In this document: in pieces, positions 33,600 through 46,929 of the stretch | How positions within the stretch are numbered: the stretch's first letter is position 1 | Layout: each line of letters starts with the position of its first letter | Assembly (NCBI GenBank): GCA_009602725.1 | Contig: WELB01000040.1 | Span: 628,378-678,418 of the forward strand | DNA: 50,041 nt | Direction: 5' to 3' | DNA from: Spirogloea muscicola | Taxonomy: Eukaryota; Streptophyta; Zygnematophyceae; Spirogloeales; Spirogloeaceae | Notes under the pieces: generated by a model | Told to the model about the DNA's origin: nothing | The model's database searches: none | The model's input: the letters and a program-made list of their open reading frames with translations, nothing else | Program-made: the position numbers and the translations under genes

Positions 33600-35023
33600 C
33601 CGTTCACTGTTGCACTAAACCGCCCCTTGCCTGCTGTGCAAAGTCAGGGCTGCTTCTCCTCACAGCTTTCTCATGGCTGTGTCCCATCGCTCCAGCTGTC
33701 ACCACATCCTCTGCAACAGGCTACTATGAGTTGGGTAATCAAGTTGAATTACACACTCCACCTGTCACGGGTCCATCTGTAAGTTGTTGACTTTGTGTCG
33801 TGGCCCCTTCTGCGCCTCCCTGAGAAAGCAAACAGACTTCAATGCACAGAGCAATAGGCTCCTGACATTGACAACAAGATGTTTTGATCGGCCTGCCCAG
33901 CAGAAAGAGCTGAGGCTGCTGATATCAAAAGAGCGGCTGTGAAAGCCAGCCAAGATGGGGAGACACAGCTGGACTGCAGAAGTGGCTGTGTGTTGCACAC
34001 AATAAAGACTTACATTGTATTGCTAACCTTGCCCTGCTGACTGCATATTTAAGGTACATGCAATATATGTGTCATGCTTAAGCCCACTTACATACTTGGG
34101 CGACTGCAGTTCTAAACTACCTGGGTGTCAACATTTGAACCAGACTTGCTTGTTACCACATTGGTGCCTGCTGATCAGAATGCTAGCCCTCACCAGCCTT
34201 ACTTTATCTAGTAGGCTGTCTCTTGCGCTCTAGGATTGCGGGGATCATCAAGGTGAGAGCTAGCGCATCCTTGGCCAGCCTGCCGCCCAAGCCACTGCTA
34301 AATAAGAGGCGGCAAGGCGAGCATACTCGTGCTGGGCAACACAGAGAAGAAAGGACGCTTCCAGGAGAGGGCGGTGGCTGTGTGGCACAGCGAACCTGCC
34401 TATTGCCGTCTAGCCTGGCGAGCTTCTTCTGGAAATCTACTTCCGACCTTTCTGGAGCTCTGATCAGTGCGCTGCATTTAGAGCTAGAGCTCCGTAACTT
34501 ATCGCCAGACAAGTGGTTGTGTGGTACCACATGTACTTATTCCTGGGCTGGCCAATCACAGCCAATGCCCTTTACTTGGCCATTTGGCCTTTGTTTGATT
34601 CAAATACACGAAATTTCTTAACTGTATGATCTGTTTCTTCTTCTTTTCCCCCTTAGCCGGAATATACCCCGTTACCAGGTGCTTTGTAACTCGAATTGGG
34701 CTCCCTTTCGTTCTTATGCGCCTTTCGGCGCAGCACTAGCTAACCAACGATGTGGATTCCCAGTGCTATGCAGCAGCCTGAAGTCCTGTGCCTCGAGCTG
34801 CAGTAGCTAGACGATGTGACTCCGGCGGCGGCGGCGACGTTGGCGGCAGCGGCGAGAGGTGGAAGGCTGTCCAGCACAACTCCTGACAACGCCGCCACGC
34901 CCGCAGAAGCTGCGGCGCACCCCGAGATGGCGCACCATTGGCGACTGTAGCCGGCGCCGATACAGCCGCCGGCGGCAGAGTCCCTAAGCCGAGGTGCTGC
35001 CGTCGAGCAGTCGCGCGCCGGTC
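33600..35023. other. Intergenic, repeat-derived in places
   Basis: Contains the 44-base dispersed repeat at 33912-33956 (CGGCTGTGAAAGCCAGCC core) and a copy of the CAAATACACGAAAT repeat at 34540-34617. From about 34780 it is GC-rich leader of the COQ5 gene. No other gene was recognised. Confidence 0.5.
34540..34617 (+). repeat. Dispersed repeat shared with 31.0 kb
   Basis: GGGCTGGCCAATCACAGCC, then TTGGCCATTTGGCCTTTGTT and TTCAAATACACGAAAT. See the copy at 30930-31080. Confidence 0.55.
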
Positions 35024-37358
<2,335 letters not shown>

Positions 37359-38073
37359 AACAGCCTGACTACAATTGATGTTAAGGCTACCACTCAGTGT
37401 GGATTCTAGTGCTTGTTGATTGCAGAGACAATCTGCTAGATTCGGAAGGGCTCTTGATTTTTCCTGATGTTGAAGAAAAGCATTCGAATAGTATCTTTGA
37501 TAGCTTCGATCAGCTCTCAGACTGACAAAGGCACAGCTGCTCAAAGCTGGCCAAGCATCTCTCAGTTCCTCGACACTAGTCTGAAGTAAGCATATGTGGC
37601 TCAGAAGTAGAGGCAGGTCAGCGGGCACCAACCATGCATGATCATGCTTTGCTTACGTGCAGGTTCTTCAAAGACACAAATCTGATGTGGCACTTACTGC
37701 AGAGCACTGTGAGTCTGATGAGCTAGTGGTGTGAAAAGGCTGCAAACTGTGTACAGACAATGGCTGGCGCACAGAAACAGTGAGGCATATATCAGTCTGC
37801 ATCGCTTGCAGCTGCCAAAGATGTCGTGACCTGGACGAAGTCCTAAAATATGCGCGGGTAGAGGGCACAGTCAGAGCCTGAGCAGCTCGAGTGCCAGAGT
37901 CTTGCAGAGCAGCACTGCTTAGCAACGCAAAAGAAAAACTCCAGTGCAACTGACCAAGTCGGTCAGGAAAGGCCTGCTACGCAGATCTTGGGCAGAGATA
38001 AGAGGTCAAGTAGTGAAGCCCTGTGTGCAGTTGGCTGTCTGTTGCTTCTGAGTCTAGGACTAGAGTCTGGGTT
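37359..38073. other. Intergenic between two convergent genes
   Basis: 3' flanks of COQ5 (+) and the hydrolase gene (-). No coding or RNA feature was recognised. Confidence 0.5.
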
Positions 38074-41047
38074 TTAGCGGAAGCTATCCACTAGTATCCA
38101 TTGCATGGCATGCTCCACAGTGAGAACCTTTAGATAGTGCATTCCAGCAAATCGAGGGTCAGGCCAGTTGTTAACTGTGTGCAGAAGTGGACTGCGCACC
38201 TGTACTGCCCATGGGTCTGTGGCACTGGGTTCAAACAGAACATCAGATTGAATCCAATCCAGGGGAGCTAAGAGCTTGTCCTCTGCAGTTGCCAGCTGCT
38301 TGCCTGTTTCTAAGTAACGCCTCCTTGAGTGCTCGGCAACCAAGCCAAGCGCTTTTGCGAACGCGCGCTCATTGATTGAGCGCCCCACCGACAGCATGTG
38401 TTTGCCGCCAACAACCGCCTTTTCATGGTCCAACCCAAAGGCAAATGCCTCAGCAATTGCTTCAGCACTCTGCAGAAAGGAATCACCAAGGAGCTTGATA
38501 GCAAATGAGCTGAAAATGCATGTGACTACACTACAGCTACGACTTGCTTGAGAGGACATTTAACACAGAGGCATAAAGATCTGGAGATTTGAAATCAAGC
38601 TCCAACCTAAAAGGAAGGACCTTGTCGGGTCGACTCATAAGGATGGGTTTTTAGGTTTAAGGGTTTTAGGGTTTAGGTTTAAGGGTTTAGGGTTTAGGGG
38701 TTTAGGGGTTAGGGTTTAGGGATTAGGGTTCTTGACACTTGACATGACGCAAGCGCTTACTTTACTGCTTCCTGCAATGATAATTCATGCTTGATGTCAG
38801 CTGCCTCTGGGCCCAAAACCTACTTAACTGTCTCAGCCACTGCTATTGATAGTCACCTTCATCTTGAGCCAGAGCGTGTGGGTCAGCCCAAATCTGCCCT
38901 GCGGATGAAGTAACGCTTCCACATAAACCCTCCGTGTGTCGTGGTCAATGATTGGCTTGGAGTAAGTAAAGTTGTCCTTATAGTCGTGCATCTTCACAAC
39001 AATGCTCCTCTCCTCGCCCAGAAGTGTGCGTAACCGCCTTCCCTCTTCCTCTGGCAGTGATGCTTCCGCTACTTGCAGCTGGCATTTTGGGTACAAAACA
39101 GAAGGACTTTGCAATAAGTACTCAATAGACAGGCTGTTATGGTGCAATCACCAATATACATGAGATAAACCCTGGAACGGGAGCAACAGCTATAGAAAGA
39201 GCCGGCAGCATTTTGATGATCGATCTGGGGCAATGACGAGAAAAGCCAAAAGATGGACAGGAGAACTTGCACACATGATTTTTTGTTGCCAGGGGTTTCA
39301 AGCAAGAGATCTAATCTGACAGTCTGGGGACACGGGTACAGACTTGGATGGCAAGTAGACAAGGCATTGCAAGATTCTGACCATAGGTGAACAACATCAT
39401 GGTTGCAGTGCATGGAAGCAAGTTCCAACCTGCATGTCTGTGATGCCATCCGTGGGACTCTTGAGCGCCTCCCAAAACGGTCTGGCCAGCTCCTGCGTGT
39501 CTTCCACCCCCTTCTTCAAAATTTCGGCAGCTGCCGCTTGCCTGTCCCTGTCCTTCTGAGAGAGGCTGTCGCTGGTCGTATGGATGTCAAGGAAGGCCGA
39601 CATACACTCAGCTATTCGCTGCCGGGCCTCATCCAGCGGCACAACGGCATCGAAGTCGCCGCGCTTCCGGTTCGGCTTCCCGTGCGAGAACTGGGCGTGG
39701 TTGACCCCCCTGACCAAGACCACCGGCTTGACCTTGACGGTGTTGGCTGGGCCCAGGTACGCCTCAGAGTCCGCCACCTCACCGGCATGCCGCGCCGTAA
39801 GCCCCATGTGGCACTGGCCGTCGTACTCGCCACCCAGCGTAAGGACTGGCTTGGGGTGCTGAGGAAGGCTGTCGTCGCCTGGTTTGATCCAGCAGCCCAT
39901 CTGTAGGAATCCCGTCGCGTGCTTCCGTGCCACTGCGCGGCCAACCCAGCCCCCCCAGCTGCAAAATGAAGGTCAGTCCCATGCCAGTACCTGTGAGCAG
40001 GTGAAGCGACTCACTATCCAGGCTTGAGGCACAACAAGCTAGTCTTTGATTCTCACTCCTCGGGGCTGCATTTGTATCTATCTCCGTTCTTAGACAGTGA
40101 CAACTCTAGTGCAAGCTTCGCGCACCCCTCCAGCCCCTGCGCTACCTGTGGCCGGCGAAGAAGACGTCTGCGATGGGCGATCCCCCAGTGCGGTACCCGA
40201 CAAGCTTCAGCTTCTCCCGCACCGCCAGGTACCGCTGCTCTGCCTCGAAGCCCGTTGGCATGTCCATGGCAAAATTGAGGATGGCGACCCAGAGCCGGAG
40301 CTTGGAGGTGGCCTGGACCAGCTGCGCCAGCTGCAGGTATGCAGCGGGTACGGTGAGAGCGCCCGGCAGGATCACCAGCAGCACGTCGTTGCTTCCAGCG
40401 GTGGCCTGCTCGCGCAGCGGCCGGAGGATCTGCAAGAGAAAGTGGGGCGCGGCGGCATCAACGTGGCTGCCGCATGACAACGTGCGCCAGAACCCGACAC
40501 CCTTACCGCAATCCTTGAACCTCCAAGACCTCAGCTCTGTCCCGAGTACGACATGATGAGCCAAAAGCTGAACCCTCACCGCAGACCTGAATCCAAGTCC
40601 CTTAACCCCAAGCTCTGCCCTGAGTACGACAGTATGAAGAGCGGCGGGTCGGCTGCCGCCCGAGCCCGCGCTTGCCACCTCAAGGTGGACCATGCAGCAG
40701 TCACACGGCTGTTTATGCCGCGCCGGGTCTTGCTTTCCATAGCACGGCCCACCTGACCCTTGACGAGTGCAATACTTCACCAGACGTGCAAAAGCCCACC
40801 CCCCAGAAGCTTCTCACCGACGTCGTGTCCTTCACCTCAGCAGCGCGTCTGACTAACCCAAGGCAGCCACTCGGCGGCGCCAGCGCCAATACGACGCTGA
40901 CGCTGACGGAGGCCGTACTCTGACCTTGACGCGGCTCCGCATGAGGCGGTTGTAGACGGCGTAGAGCGCCAGGAAGGCCGCCCAGAAGATGGACTTGAGC
41001 CACGCAGTGAGCCTTGGGAGCGCGCCGGCTCGCGGCGGCGGCGCCAT
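38074..41047 (-). CDS. Membrane-anchored alpha/beta hydrolase-fold protein, substrate unknown
   Basis: Exons: 40925-41047, 40146-40429, 39430-39958, 38857-39078, 38074-38469, in phase (517 residues). Residues 12-35 (LTAWLKSIFWAAFLALYAVY) form one hydrophobic segment, a signal anchor. The alpha/beta hydrolase core follows: DVLLVILPG (strand and oxyanion loop), then IADVFFAGHS-WGGWVG with the G-x-S-x-G elbow; the Ser codon is split AG|C by an intron. Next come PVLTLGGEYDGQC (acid, as in chlorophyllase/lipase GGE.DG) and VLVRGVNHAQFSHG (catalytic His). The ~200-residue C-terminal part (KMHDYKDNFTYSKPIIDHD, WIQSDVLFEPSATDPWAVQV) is not a domain I recognise. Lipase, esterase and chlorophyllase-like are all possible. 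The last intron holds a telomere-type tract. Confidence 0.85.
38645..38730 (+). repeat. Interstitial telomere-type repeat (TTTAGGG)n
   Basis: About twelve units of TTTAGGG with variants (TTTTAGGG, TTTAAGGG, TTAGGG, GATTAGGG) inside the last intron (38470-38856) of the hydrolase gene. TTTAGGG is the plant and Chlorella-type telomere unit. Confidence 0.9.
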
Positions 41048-42030
41048 GGAGGCGGCGGGCACGCGCCCGCGCCCACGGGGCCCGGGCGGCGCTTTTTTTN
41101 GGAGGAAGGCCGGCGGCGGCGTCCGCTTCGCGGCACCGCCGGCGGCGGCGGCGGCGGCGGCGGCAGTAGGGGGGGGCGGCGCGGCGATGGCCGCGCAGCG
41201 AGAGGCCATAGAAACGTAAGAGGAAAGCAGAGGACGAAGGTGCTTGCTGATGTCGAAAGAAAGTGAGCTCGTTGCAAGGGGGCGGGGGCTCTGTGGATAG
41301 CGAGCCCAGAAAGATGGAGAAAGGGGCATGGGGGGCCGGACCACCTCAAGGCCGGGGCTACACCGGGTCGGTCGGCCAGAGTGGACATGACCGCCCGGGT
41401 CAAGGGGGTGGTGTCGCTGCCACGGAGGCCGAGGCCGCCTGCACGTGCGGATGCGTTATATGGAATTTCGAGTATTTCAGAGGGGCTGGTGCCAGCTGTC
41501 CCGTTTCGGGCGGGGTGGTCGGATTCCAGACCACCTCGGGAGGTGGTCACGATTCCGGCCACCCTCGTGGCACACGGCGCCGTTTCCCCCTTAACGGGGG
41601 CAGAAGGCGTCCTGGTCAGCGTCCGATGTGGCGCCTCCGTGGCGTGCGACCACGACCGGGCCCGCGCCAGCGTCAACGCCGGTCATCCCATACAGCGCGC
41701 GACACGTACCCCTCCGAGCGGCCGACCGACCCGGTGTGACCCGGCCTTCAGGCGCGGGTTGTCGTCTCCGGCCGGTGCGGTTGGAGCCGGTTCGAGGGTG
41801 TCCACGGTGTGAAGTGACAGCCTTCTTCTGCCTGCTATGGTAAGTTCGAGGCGTCAAAGGCAAGCACAGCTAACGGGGCTTTCGGCAGTCGCTGCCTGGA
41901 CCTCGTCAGGGGGATAGTTTTCCGGCAGCTAGTCTGCCGGGTTTGAGGCTCCTCACCCGTAGCTACTGAGTGGTCTATCCTCCACCCGTTTTGATAGCAT
42001 TTTCAGGCCCCTCGGTCCTTGTGGCCCCTT
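41048..42030. other. GC-rich intergenic stretch, no gene recognised
   Basis: Begins with a GGC/CCG-rich hydrolase leader holding one N near 41100. The region 41300-41870 is open in several frames by composition only. It contains the palindrome at 41529-41548. No family was recognised. Confidence 0.45.
41529..41548. repeat. Perfect 9-bp palindrome
   Basis: GACCACCTC-GG-GAGGTGGTC. A related half site (GGCCACCCTCG) follows 10 bases later, and GGGCGGGGTGGTCGG precedes it. Function unknown. Confidence 0.55.
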
Positions 42031-42156
42031 AGACCCTTTTTCAATTCTTGGGCCGGCATTATCCAGCCCCTATCCTCAATGGGCGAGCCCTTCTTCCCCT
42101 CTGTCATTCGGGCTGGCTTTTCACAGCCTCTGCGCCCCTAGGGAGAGCCACTTCTC
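42015..42156 (+). repeat. Two stem-loop tails in tandem (types B and D) before a coding fragment
   Basis: Type B: stem GGGCCGG/CCAGCCC (42050-42069) and CTATCCTCAATGGGCGAGCC. Then at once type D: CATTCGGGCTGGC...CAGCC (42110-42128) and GGGAGAGCCACTTCTC, which runs straight into retrotransposon coding sequence. Confidence 0.8.
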
Positions 42157-42610
42157 TTTGGGTGAGCGCATTCCCTCCCACGACTTACTCAGGGATACTA
42201 TGTTTGGGGTTGTGCGAGAGGCGGGGTTGTGCGAGAGGCGGGGTATCATCCGGCGATGGAGGTGTCCGGCATCATGCCAATCTCCTCAAGGCGCGGCAAG
42301 CCATACGTGCGGCGTCTGGACGTGTCGCCACCCCCCAGGGCGGTGGGCCTCGTCTGCTCCTGGACGTAGTACTGATCGACGCATACAAGGCTGGCGCACC
42401 CACGTCAACCGTGTCTGGCTGGGCCACGTCCTGCGCGGAGCGCAAGAGGGAGCGGCACTACCAGGACCACCCCCGAGGGGACCATTTTTATCCGTGTGCC
42501 GTGGATATAAACGGAGGCTACGGCGTAAAATGGTTCTCCCTCATCCAGCATCTGGCCCGGCTGGTTGATGCGCGTCGTCGAAGTCGGGGGGGGGGGTAGC
42601 TTGGGCATTC
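42157..42610 (+). mobile_element. Non-LTR retrotransposon fragment (endonuclease region)
   Basis: Starts within the region equivalent to residues after the zinc knuckle: IPSHDLLRDTMFGVVREAG, then frameshifts. GGGPRLLLDVVLIDAYKAG, RKRERHYQDHPRGDHFYP and AVDINGGYGVKWFSLIQHL match the copy at 31.7-32.5 kb. It breaks off in a poly-G run near 42590. Inactive. Confidence 0.75.
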
Positions 42611-42844
42611 CAGCATTCCGCAGACCTTGCATATTACAGAATGCGGCTTACGCTTAGTTTGCAGCGCTCGTAAGCAGTGGCTCTTCATCAACGTGCAGGG
42701 CGTGCTCTAAATCAGGCCTCGGGTTTTTGTAGCGGCGCTCCAGCTCCCCAAGTTAGCTTGTCGGATCTGTTTGTGCTCACCCTTGGGTACTGATGTCTTC
42801 CTGTTACCTAGGCATCTTAGTATAGGTCTCTGTATTATGTAGCC

Positions 42845-43290
42845 TTGTTTAGTTTGCACTAGACTCTGCCTGAAGAATGTGTTGGCTTGAAGTGGCCTCC
42901 CTTTCATTTCATGCGCTCCGCGCACCTTCTCCCCCTCCAGCGGCTTGCCCGGCAGGCCATTGATCGACGGCCGCGTCAGCCAGGGAAGCTGCCCGGCTTC
43001 AATGGTGCCGGCTTGCTAGCGCAGGTCTTCCGCATGCGGCTGTCGGTTTCTTTTCCGCGCTCCCTGGCTTACGCAGTCCACTCGCGAGCAGGCCGCGCCA
43101 CGGCTGCTGCTTCTGGGTCTAGGCGGACTACCTATTTTCCAGCTGCAATTCACTCGGACTTGTTGCTGCTCACTCATGGGTAGTAGGCTTCCATCGGCGT
43201 CGTCTCGTGTATGCGACCTTTGTCATTTCTTTTCGGCCTGGCTTCTCACAGCCCTTGTCCCCATCGGAGAGCCTCTTCTTCTGCTACGCT
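42845..43290 (+). mobile_element. Second-type tail, retrotransposon fragment and type D tail in series
   Basis: GGCTTGAAGTGGCCTCCCTT...GCGCACCTTCTC (42870-42925) abuts a coding piece beginning RLARQAIDRRPRQPG, then FNGAGLLAQVFRMRLSV, LAYAVHSRAGRATAAASGS and HSDLLLLTHG, where it stops. About 50 bases later comes a stem-loop tail (GGCCTG..CAGCCC, 43235-43254, then GGAGAGCCTCTTCTTC). This is the most complete C-terminus plus 3' UTR in the window. Confidence 0.75.
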
Positions 43291-43299
43291 AAGGCGGCT

Positions 43300-43880
43300 A
43301 AAGTGAAAAAAGTGGCTCTCCCAAGGGGGCAAGGGCTGTGATAAGCCAGCCCGAAAAGAATCGACAAGGTTTGAAGGGGCCAAATTACTAGCTGCCGAAA
43401 ACAATCCCTCTGACGAAAGCCAGAGGTTGCAGCGAGAGCACGGCCAGCATGCAGGTGCAAAGCGTGGGCCATGGACCGCTGAAGGGAGATGGACAGGCGC
43501 AAGCGATAGACCAGGGCCACCGAGCCAGCGTCGTTGAAGTCAGCCTGCTCACCTCGCCTGTACACAGCGCGCCGAGCAAGCCTGGCAAGCAGGTCGAGCC
43601 ACTGGGATCCAAAAGCCCCATGCCCATCCACTGCCAGGGGTACGAACTCGTCCCTAGCCGGGTGGTCAGCGTGTATTGCCGCCTTGCAGCGAGCTGCATT
43701 CGCCGCTGCATGACCAGCCATCGAGGCAGAAAGCCCCGGGTTGCAGCGATCTACCACATTTTGGTGACCACATCTGCAGTGACGCGCGGGCCGCCGCCCG
43801 GCGTGGAGGCCACCAAGTCGACACTGCGAGTGTGCAGTCCATCGGATGGGCATGAAATGCTAAAATGAAGAACAGCGCTT
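43300..43880 (-). mobile_element. Non-LTR retrotransposon fragment, opposite orientation, with type D tail
   Basis: Minus strand: DGLHTRSVDLVASTPGGGPR and VTADVVTK, then a frame change to HPARDEFVPLAVDGHGAFG, SQWLDLLARLARRAVYR, LRLSISLQRSMAHALHLHAG and FRQRDC. The tail follows with TTGGCCCCTTCAAACCTTGT, stem GGGCTG/CAGCCC (43333-43352) and GGGAGAGCCACTTTTTTC. It faces the previous copy tail to tail. Confidence 0.75.
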
Positions 43881-43884
43881 CCAA

Positions 43885-44475
43885 ATTGATTGGTGGGTGT
43901 GATAGGCCAGCCCAAAAGGTCTGGAGGGGTCGGATGGCGCAAAAAGCAAGATACTAATTGCTTAGACGGCAGCAAGCGGGCTCTCAGTAACCTCGAGTCA
44001 GTATGTGCAGAATGGGCAAAGGGGGCCGCCGGAGCCGTGCGTCCTCTCTCCTCACCAGCCCCGGGCCTGCCGGCCTTGCAGTCAGCGCGGCCGCACGCGG
44101 CGTACCCGCGGCCGGGCGCTGACGTCCGCGCGCCCGTCACGCTGACGGTGGGGCTGTGGCCGTACCGGCTGAGGCCGGGGAGGGGGGAAAGGCAGCGGGA
44201 CCCCCGGAGGGAGAGGGGGAGGGGGGGAAGGCGCGTCGGTGCGCGCGAAATGAAAGGGTGGCCATATTTCCGGCTCCTCTTTCTTTAGCTTTGGACATTG
44301 TCCATTCTATTTAGGGCTGGCTTTGCTAGCCCCTCTTCTCTCTCGGCGAGCACTTCTTCTGCCATATTGAGCCAGAACATTGTTCAGGCAGACGGGAAAA
44401 ACCAGTGCAACAAACGGGAGGGCGACAGAAGGCGCGCGGTGCGCATGCACTGGAAGGGGGGCCGATCAAGCCCAA
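43885..44475. repeat. Tail-repeat cluster without coding sequence
   Basis: Holds a degenerate stem-loop at 43893-43910 and an inverted retroelement 3' end near 43975-44000 (GAGGTTACTGAGAGCCCGC on the minus strand). Also present are a second-type tail at 44227-44265, the stem-loop unit GGACATTGTCC...GGGCTGGC-TTT-GCTAGCCC (44293-44332), and another second-type tail at 44425-44470. The pairing of the two tail types mirrors 16250-16455. Confidence 0.65.
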
Positions 44476-44967
44476 AAGAAGTTCAGGAGGGGGATGTGGT
44501 GGAGACGAGGAAAGGGAGGGAGAGAGAGGGAGGAGGGGAGGGATGGGGCGGAGCGAGCTCGAGCGCTCGAGCGCCTTGGAACACGTGGGCTGGGGGACCG
44601 GAGCAAGCGCCCACTTCTCCCACCCACGAGGAGCCCACCGCGGCTCCGCGCACTGCTCAAACCTGCGGCCACCCGCCTGCTGCGAGCTTCGCCAGAGCCG
44701 CGGCATCGGCCGCCACAGCGTCTGCCACAAGGCCTCGACCTCGCTCCGAGGGAGACGCTGGCGCGGCGGGGCGTAGTTGGGAGCTGGATGTTAGAACCAG
44801 GGCAGAAGGCTCGACTGGGCACGGCCAGAAGGACGCAGAGCTACGCCCCAAGAAGGCCGAGTGCAGCCATGGCGGTCCTGGAAGAGCCGGCGCCGCAGGC
44901 CTGGCCTCAGCAATGCGCCTGCAGCACTGCCCGTTGATGGGCTCTGGGCCATCGCCCGGATGACCAA
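44476..44967. other. GC-rich leader region of SDR 3
   Basis: Purine-rich then GC-rich sequence directly upstream of the SDR 3 ATG. Open frames here are compositional. No promoter motif was recognised. Confidence 0.4.
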
Positions 44968-46366
44968 ATGAATGTGGAGCAGACCCCGCGGGCTCGGGAG
45001 CAGCAGCAGCAGCAGCTCTTCTCCGTGCGGGGCAAGGCTGCGCTGGTCACTGGCGCGTCCTCGGGGGTGGGCCGGCACTTGGCGCTGCTGCTCCTTCGCG
45101 AGGGCGCCGATGTCGTTCTCACCTCCAAGAAGCATTGGAGCCCAGTCGAGGAGGTAGGGATTCTTCACGAGATGCTGGTGCCGTTCTGCCGACAAAGAGA
45201 TGCTAACATGACACTGGCCCTGACACTGTCGCTGGCCCTGGTGCTGGTCGAGTTGTCAGTACAACCTCTTGCAGTTTGTGGAGGAAGTGACTGCACTGCG
45301 CAGCCAGGAGCCCACCATGGGACGTGCTGCCGCAATGGTGCTGGATGTCATGGCCAATGCACCGGAGGTGGAGCGGCAGGTTCAGCACGCCTGGGACGTC
45401 TTTGGCCGCATTGACATCCTGATCAACAATGCAGGTGGTGAACGGTCGCTTGCAAACCTGCTGCGTGGTACCAACTTCAATGATCTTTTCAGCTGGCCAT
45501 GCCAACATGATCGCCTATTATGTGCCGCTCGTTGAGACATCCCGGGCTGGTCAGGCGTGTCCATTGGCAAGCCGGTCTTGGAGGACTCGTTGGAGAACTT
45601 TGACAAGGTCTTTGGCGTCAACGTCCGGGGCCTTTATGCGGTCTCCTGCGCCGTAGCACGGCGGCAGGCCGTTGATGGCCGCGGCGGCTCCATCATCAAC
45701 ATGACGTCGTTCCTGGGCTGCCACGGTGCAGGTATGCTATGCATGTGCACACCGCTGGCCACCAGCTTCCAATATAGCTATATGATCCTAGGTAGGAAGT
45801 GGGTGCTTGGGTGTTGACTTTGGTTGCTCTGCTGCACTTCCCCTGACATTTCCAGTCATGAAGAAGACGGGCTGCTACGCCGCCAGTAAAGTAGCCGTGC
45901 AAAAGCTCACAGCCAGGTAAGGTGCTGGCCAGCTCCTTTGCGGGCTGAACTCTGATGAAGATGTAAACAGATGTTGACAAAGTCGCTGGGCATGGTCCAT
46001 CTATCAGCCTAGGTCAGCATGCTTTCTACAGAAGACGAGCAACTCGTCTGAGGAACTTAAGTCTGATGTCAAAGCTAGCTGGGCTGCAGCATGGCTGTTG
46101 AGCTGGGCTGCCATGGGATTCGCGTCAACTCCATCTCGCTTGGACTCTTCCCGTCGGAGCTGTCTCCTGGAATGGTGACTGAATCAGTTGTCCAGTGGTA
46201 CGCCCGCAACAACCCCGTCTCGCGGCTTGGAGATATCAGCCGTGATCTCTATGGCCCCGTGCTACTTCTGGCAAGCAATGCTGGCGCCTACATGACGGGC
46301 TCCAACCTGGCTGTGGACGGCGGCAGCTCGCTCCTGCTTAAGAATTTCACCGAGGTGTTCCATTAA
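44968..46366 (+). CDS. Short-chain dehydrogenase/reductase, SDR paralogue 3 (diverged)
   Basis: Classical SDR oxidoreductase, third member of the local family; substrate unknown. Exons: 44968-45153, 45275-45434, 45555-45731, 45856-45916, 46090-46366, in phase (286 residues). Motifs are VTGASSGVG (cofactor loop), INNAG, SIINMTS (probable catalytic Ser), YAASK (Tyr/Lys), and VNSISLGLFPSEL. It ends DGGSSLLLKNFTEVFH, clearly homologous to the other two C-termini. Exon 2 is 160 bases in all three genes and the intron phases agree. After beta-2 it has LTSKKH instead of AARRAD, so cofactor preference may differ. A Gln-rich run (five CAG codons) lies at residues 12-16. Confidence 0.92.
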
Positions 46367-46929
46367 CTTGGTGACGGGCCTCTTTTCAAGTCATGCTCAC
46401 TCAAGAAGATTTCTCACATGTTCCTTGGACTTTCATTGGCACACCCAAGCTGCGGTGTGTTCCCAGATGAGGCTGAAAAGATTGGCAGATAGGCTAAGCC
46501 CTAGAGACAGTAATATCATTATTGTTCATGCCACTTGTGCAAGAGACATGTCTCCGTCAACCTTGTGTACCAGAGAAGGCTAAGGAAACTGCAACCTTGG
46601 GGTCTGTTTGTAGTTCAACTGGACGATGAAATCCCTCAATGTTTTCATCTGGAGAGTCCAGCTCTGAGCTGAAACTGTCCTTGTGAATACAAATAGTTGG
46701 CGCACAGCTCTTGCAGAGTTGGTATATGGCTATCTACAGTAATCGAAGTGCATGGAAGAGTGAGAAGGCGCGCATGCGCCCCCGTGCAAAAAAGGAGAAC
46801 AGCAATACCGTGTACAAGAACCACCTGAGCAGGGCACTAAAGGCACTGCGAACAATCAACGAATGTCAGACTGGAATGAAATTGAATGGATCAAATGTTG
46901 GCTAATCGGACAAGCTAATTGCACATATG
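46367..46929. other. Intergenic between convergent SDR 3 and transporter genes
   Basis: No gene recognised. Presumably the 3' UTRs of both neighbours. Confidence 0.5.

Noticed and set aside
41381-41812. Several overlapping open frames in 41.3-41.9 kb
   Set aside because: Open in several frames because of high GC. No splice structure or recognisable family.
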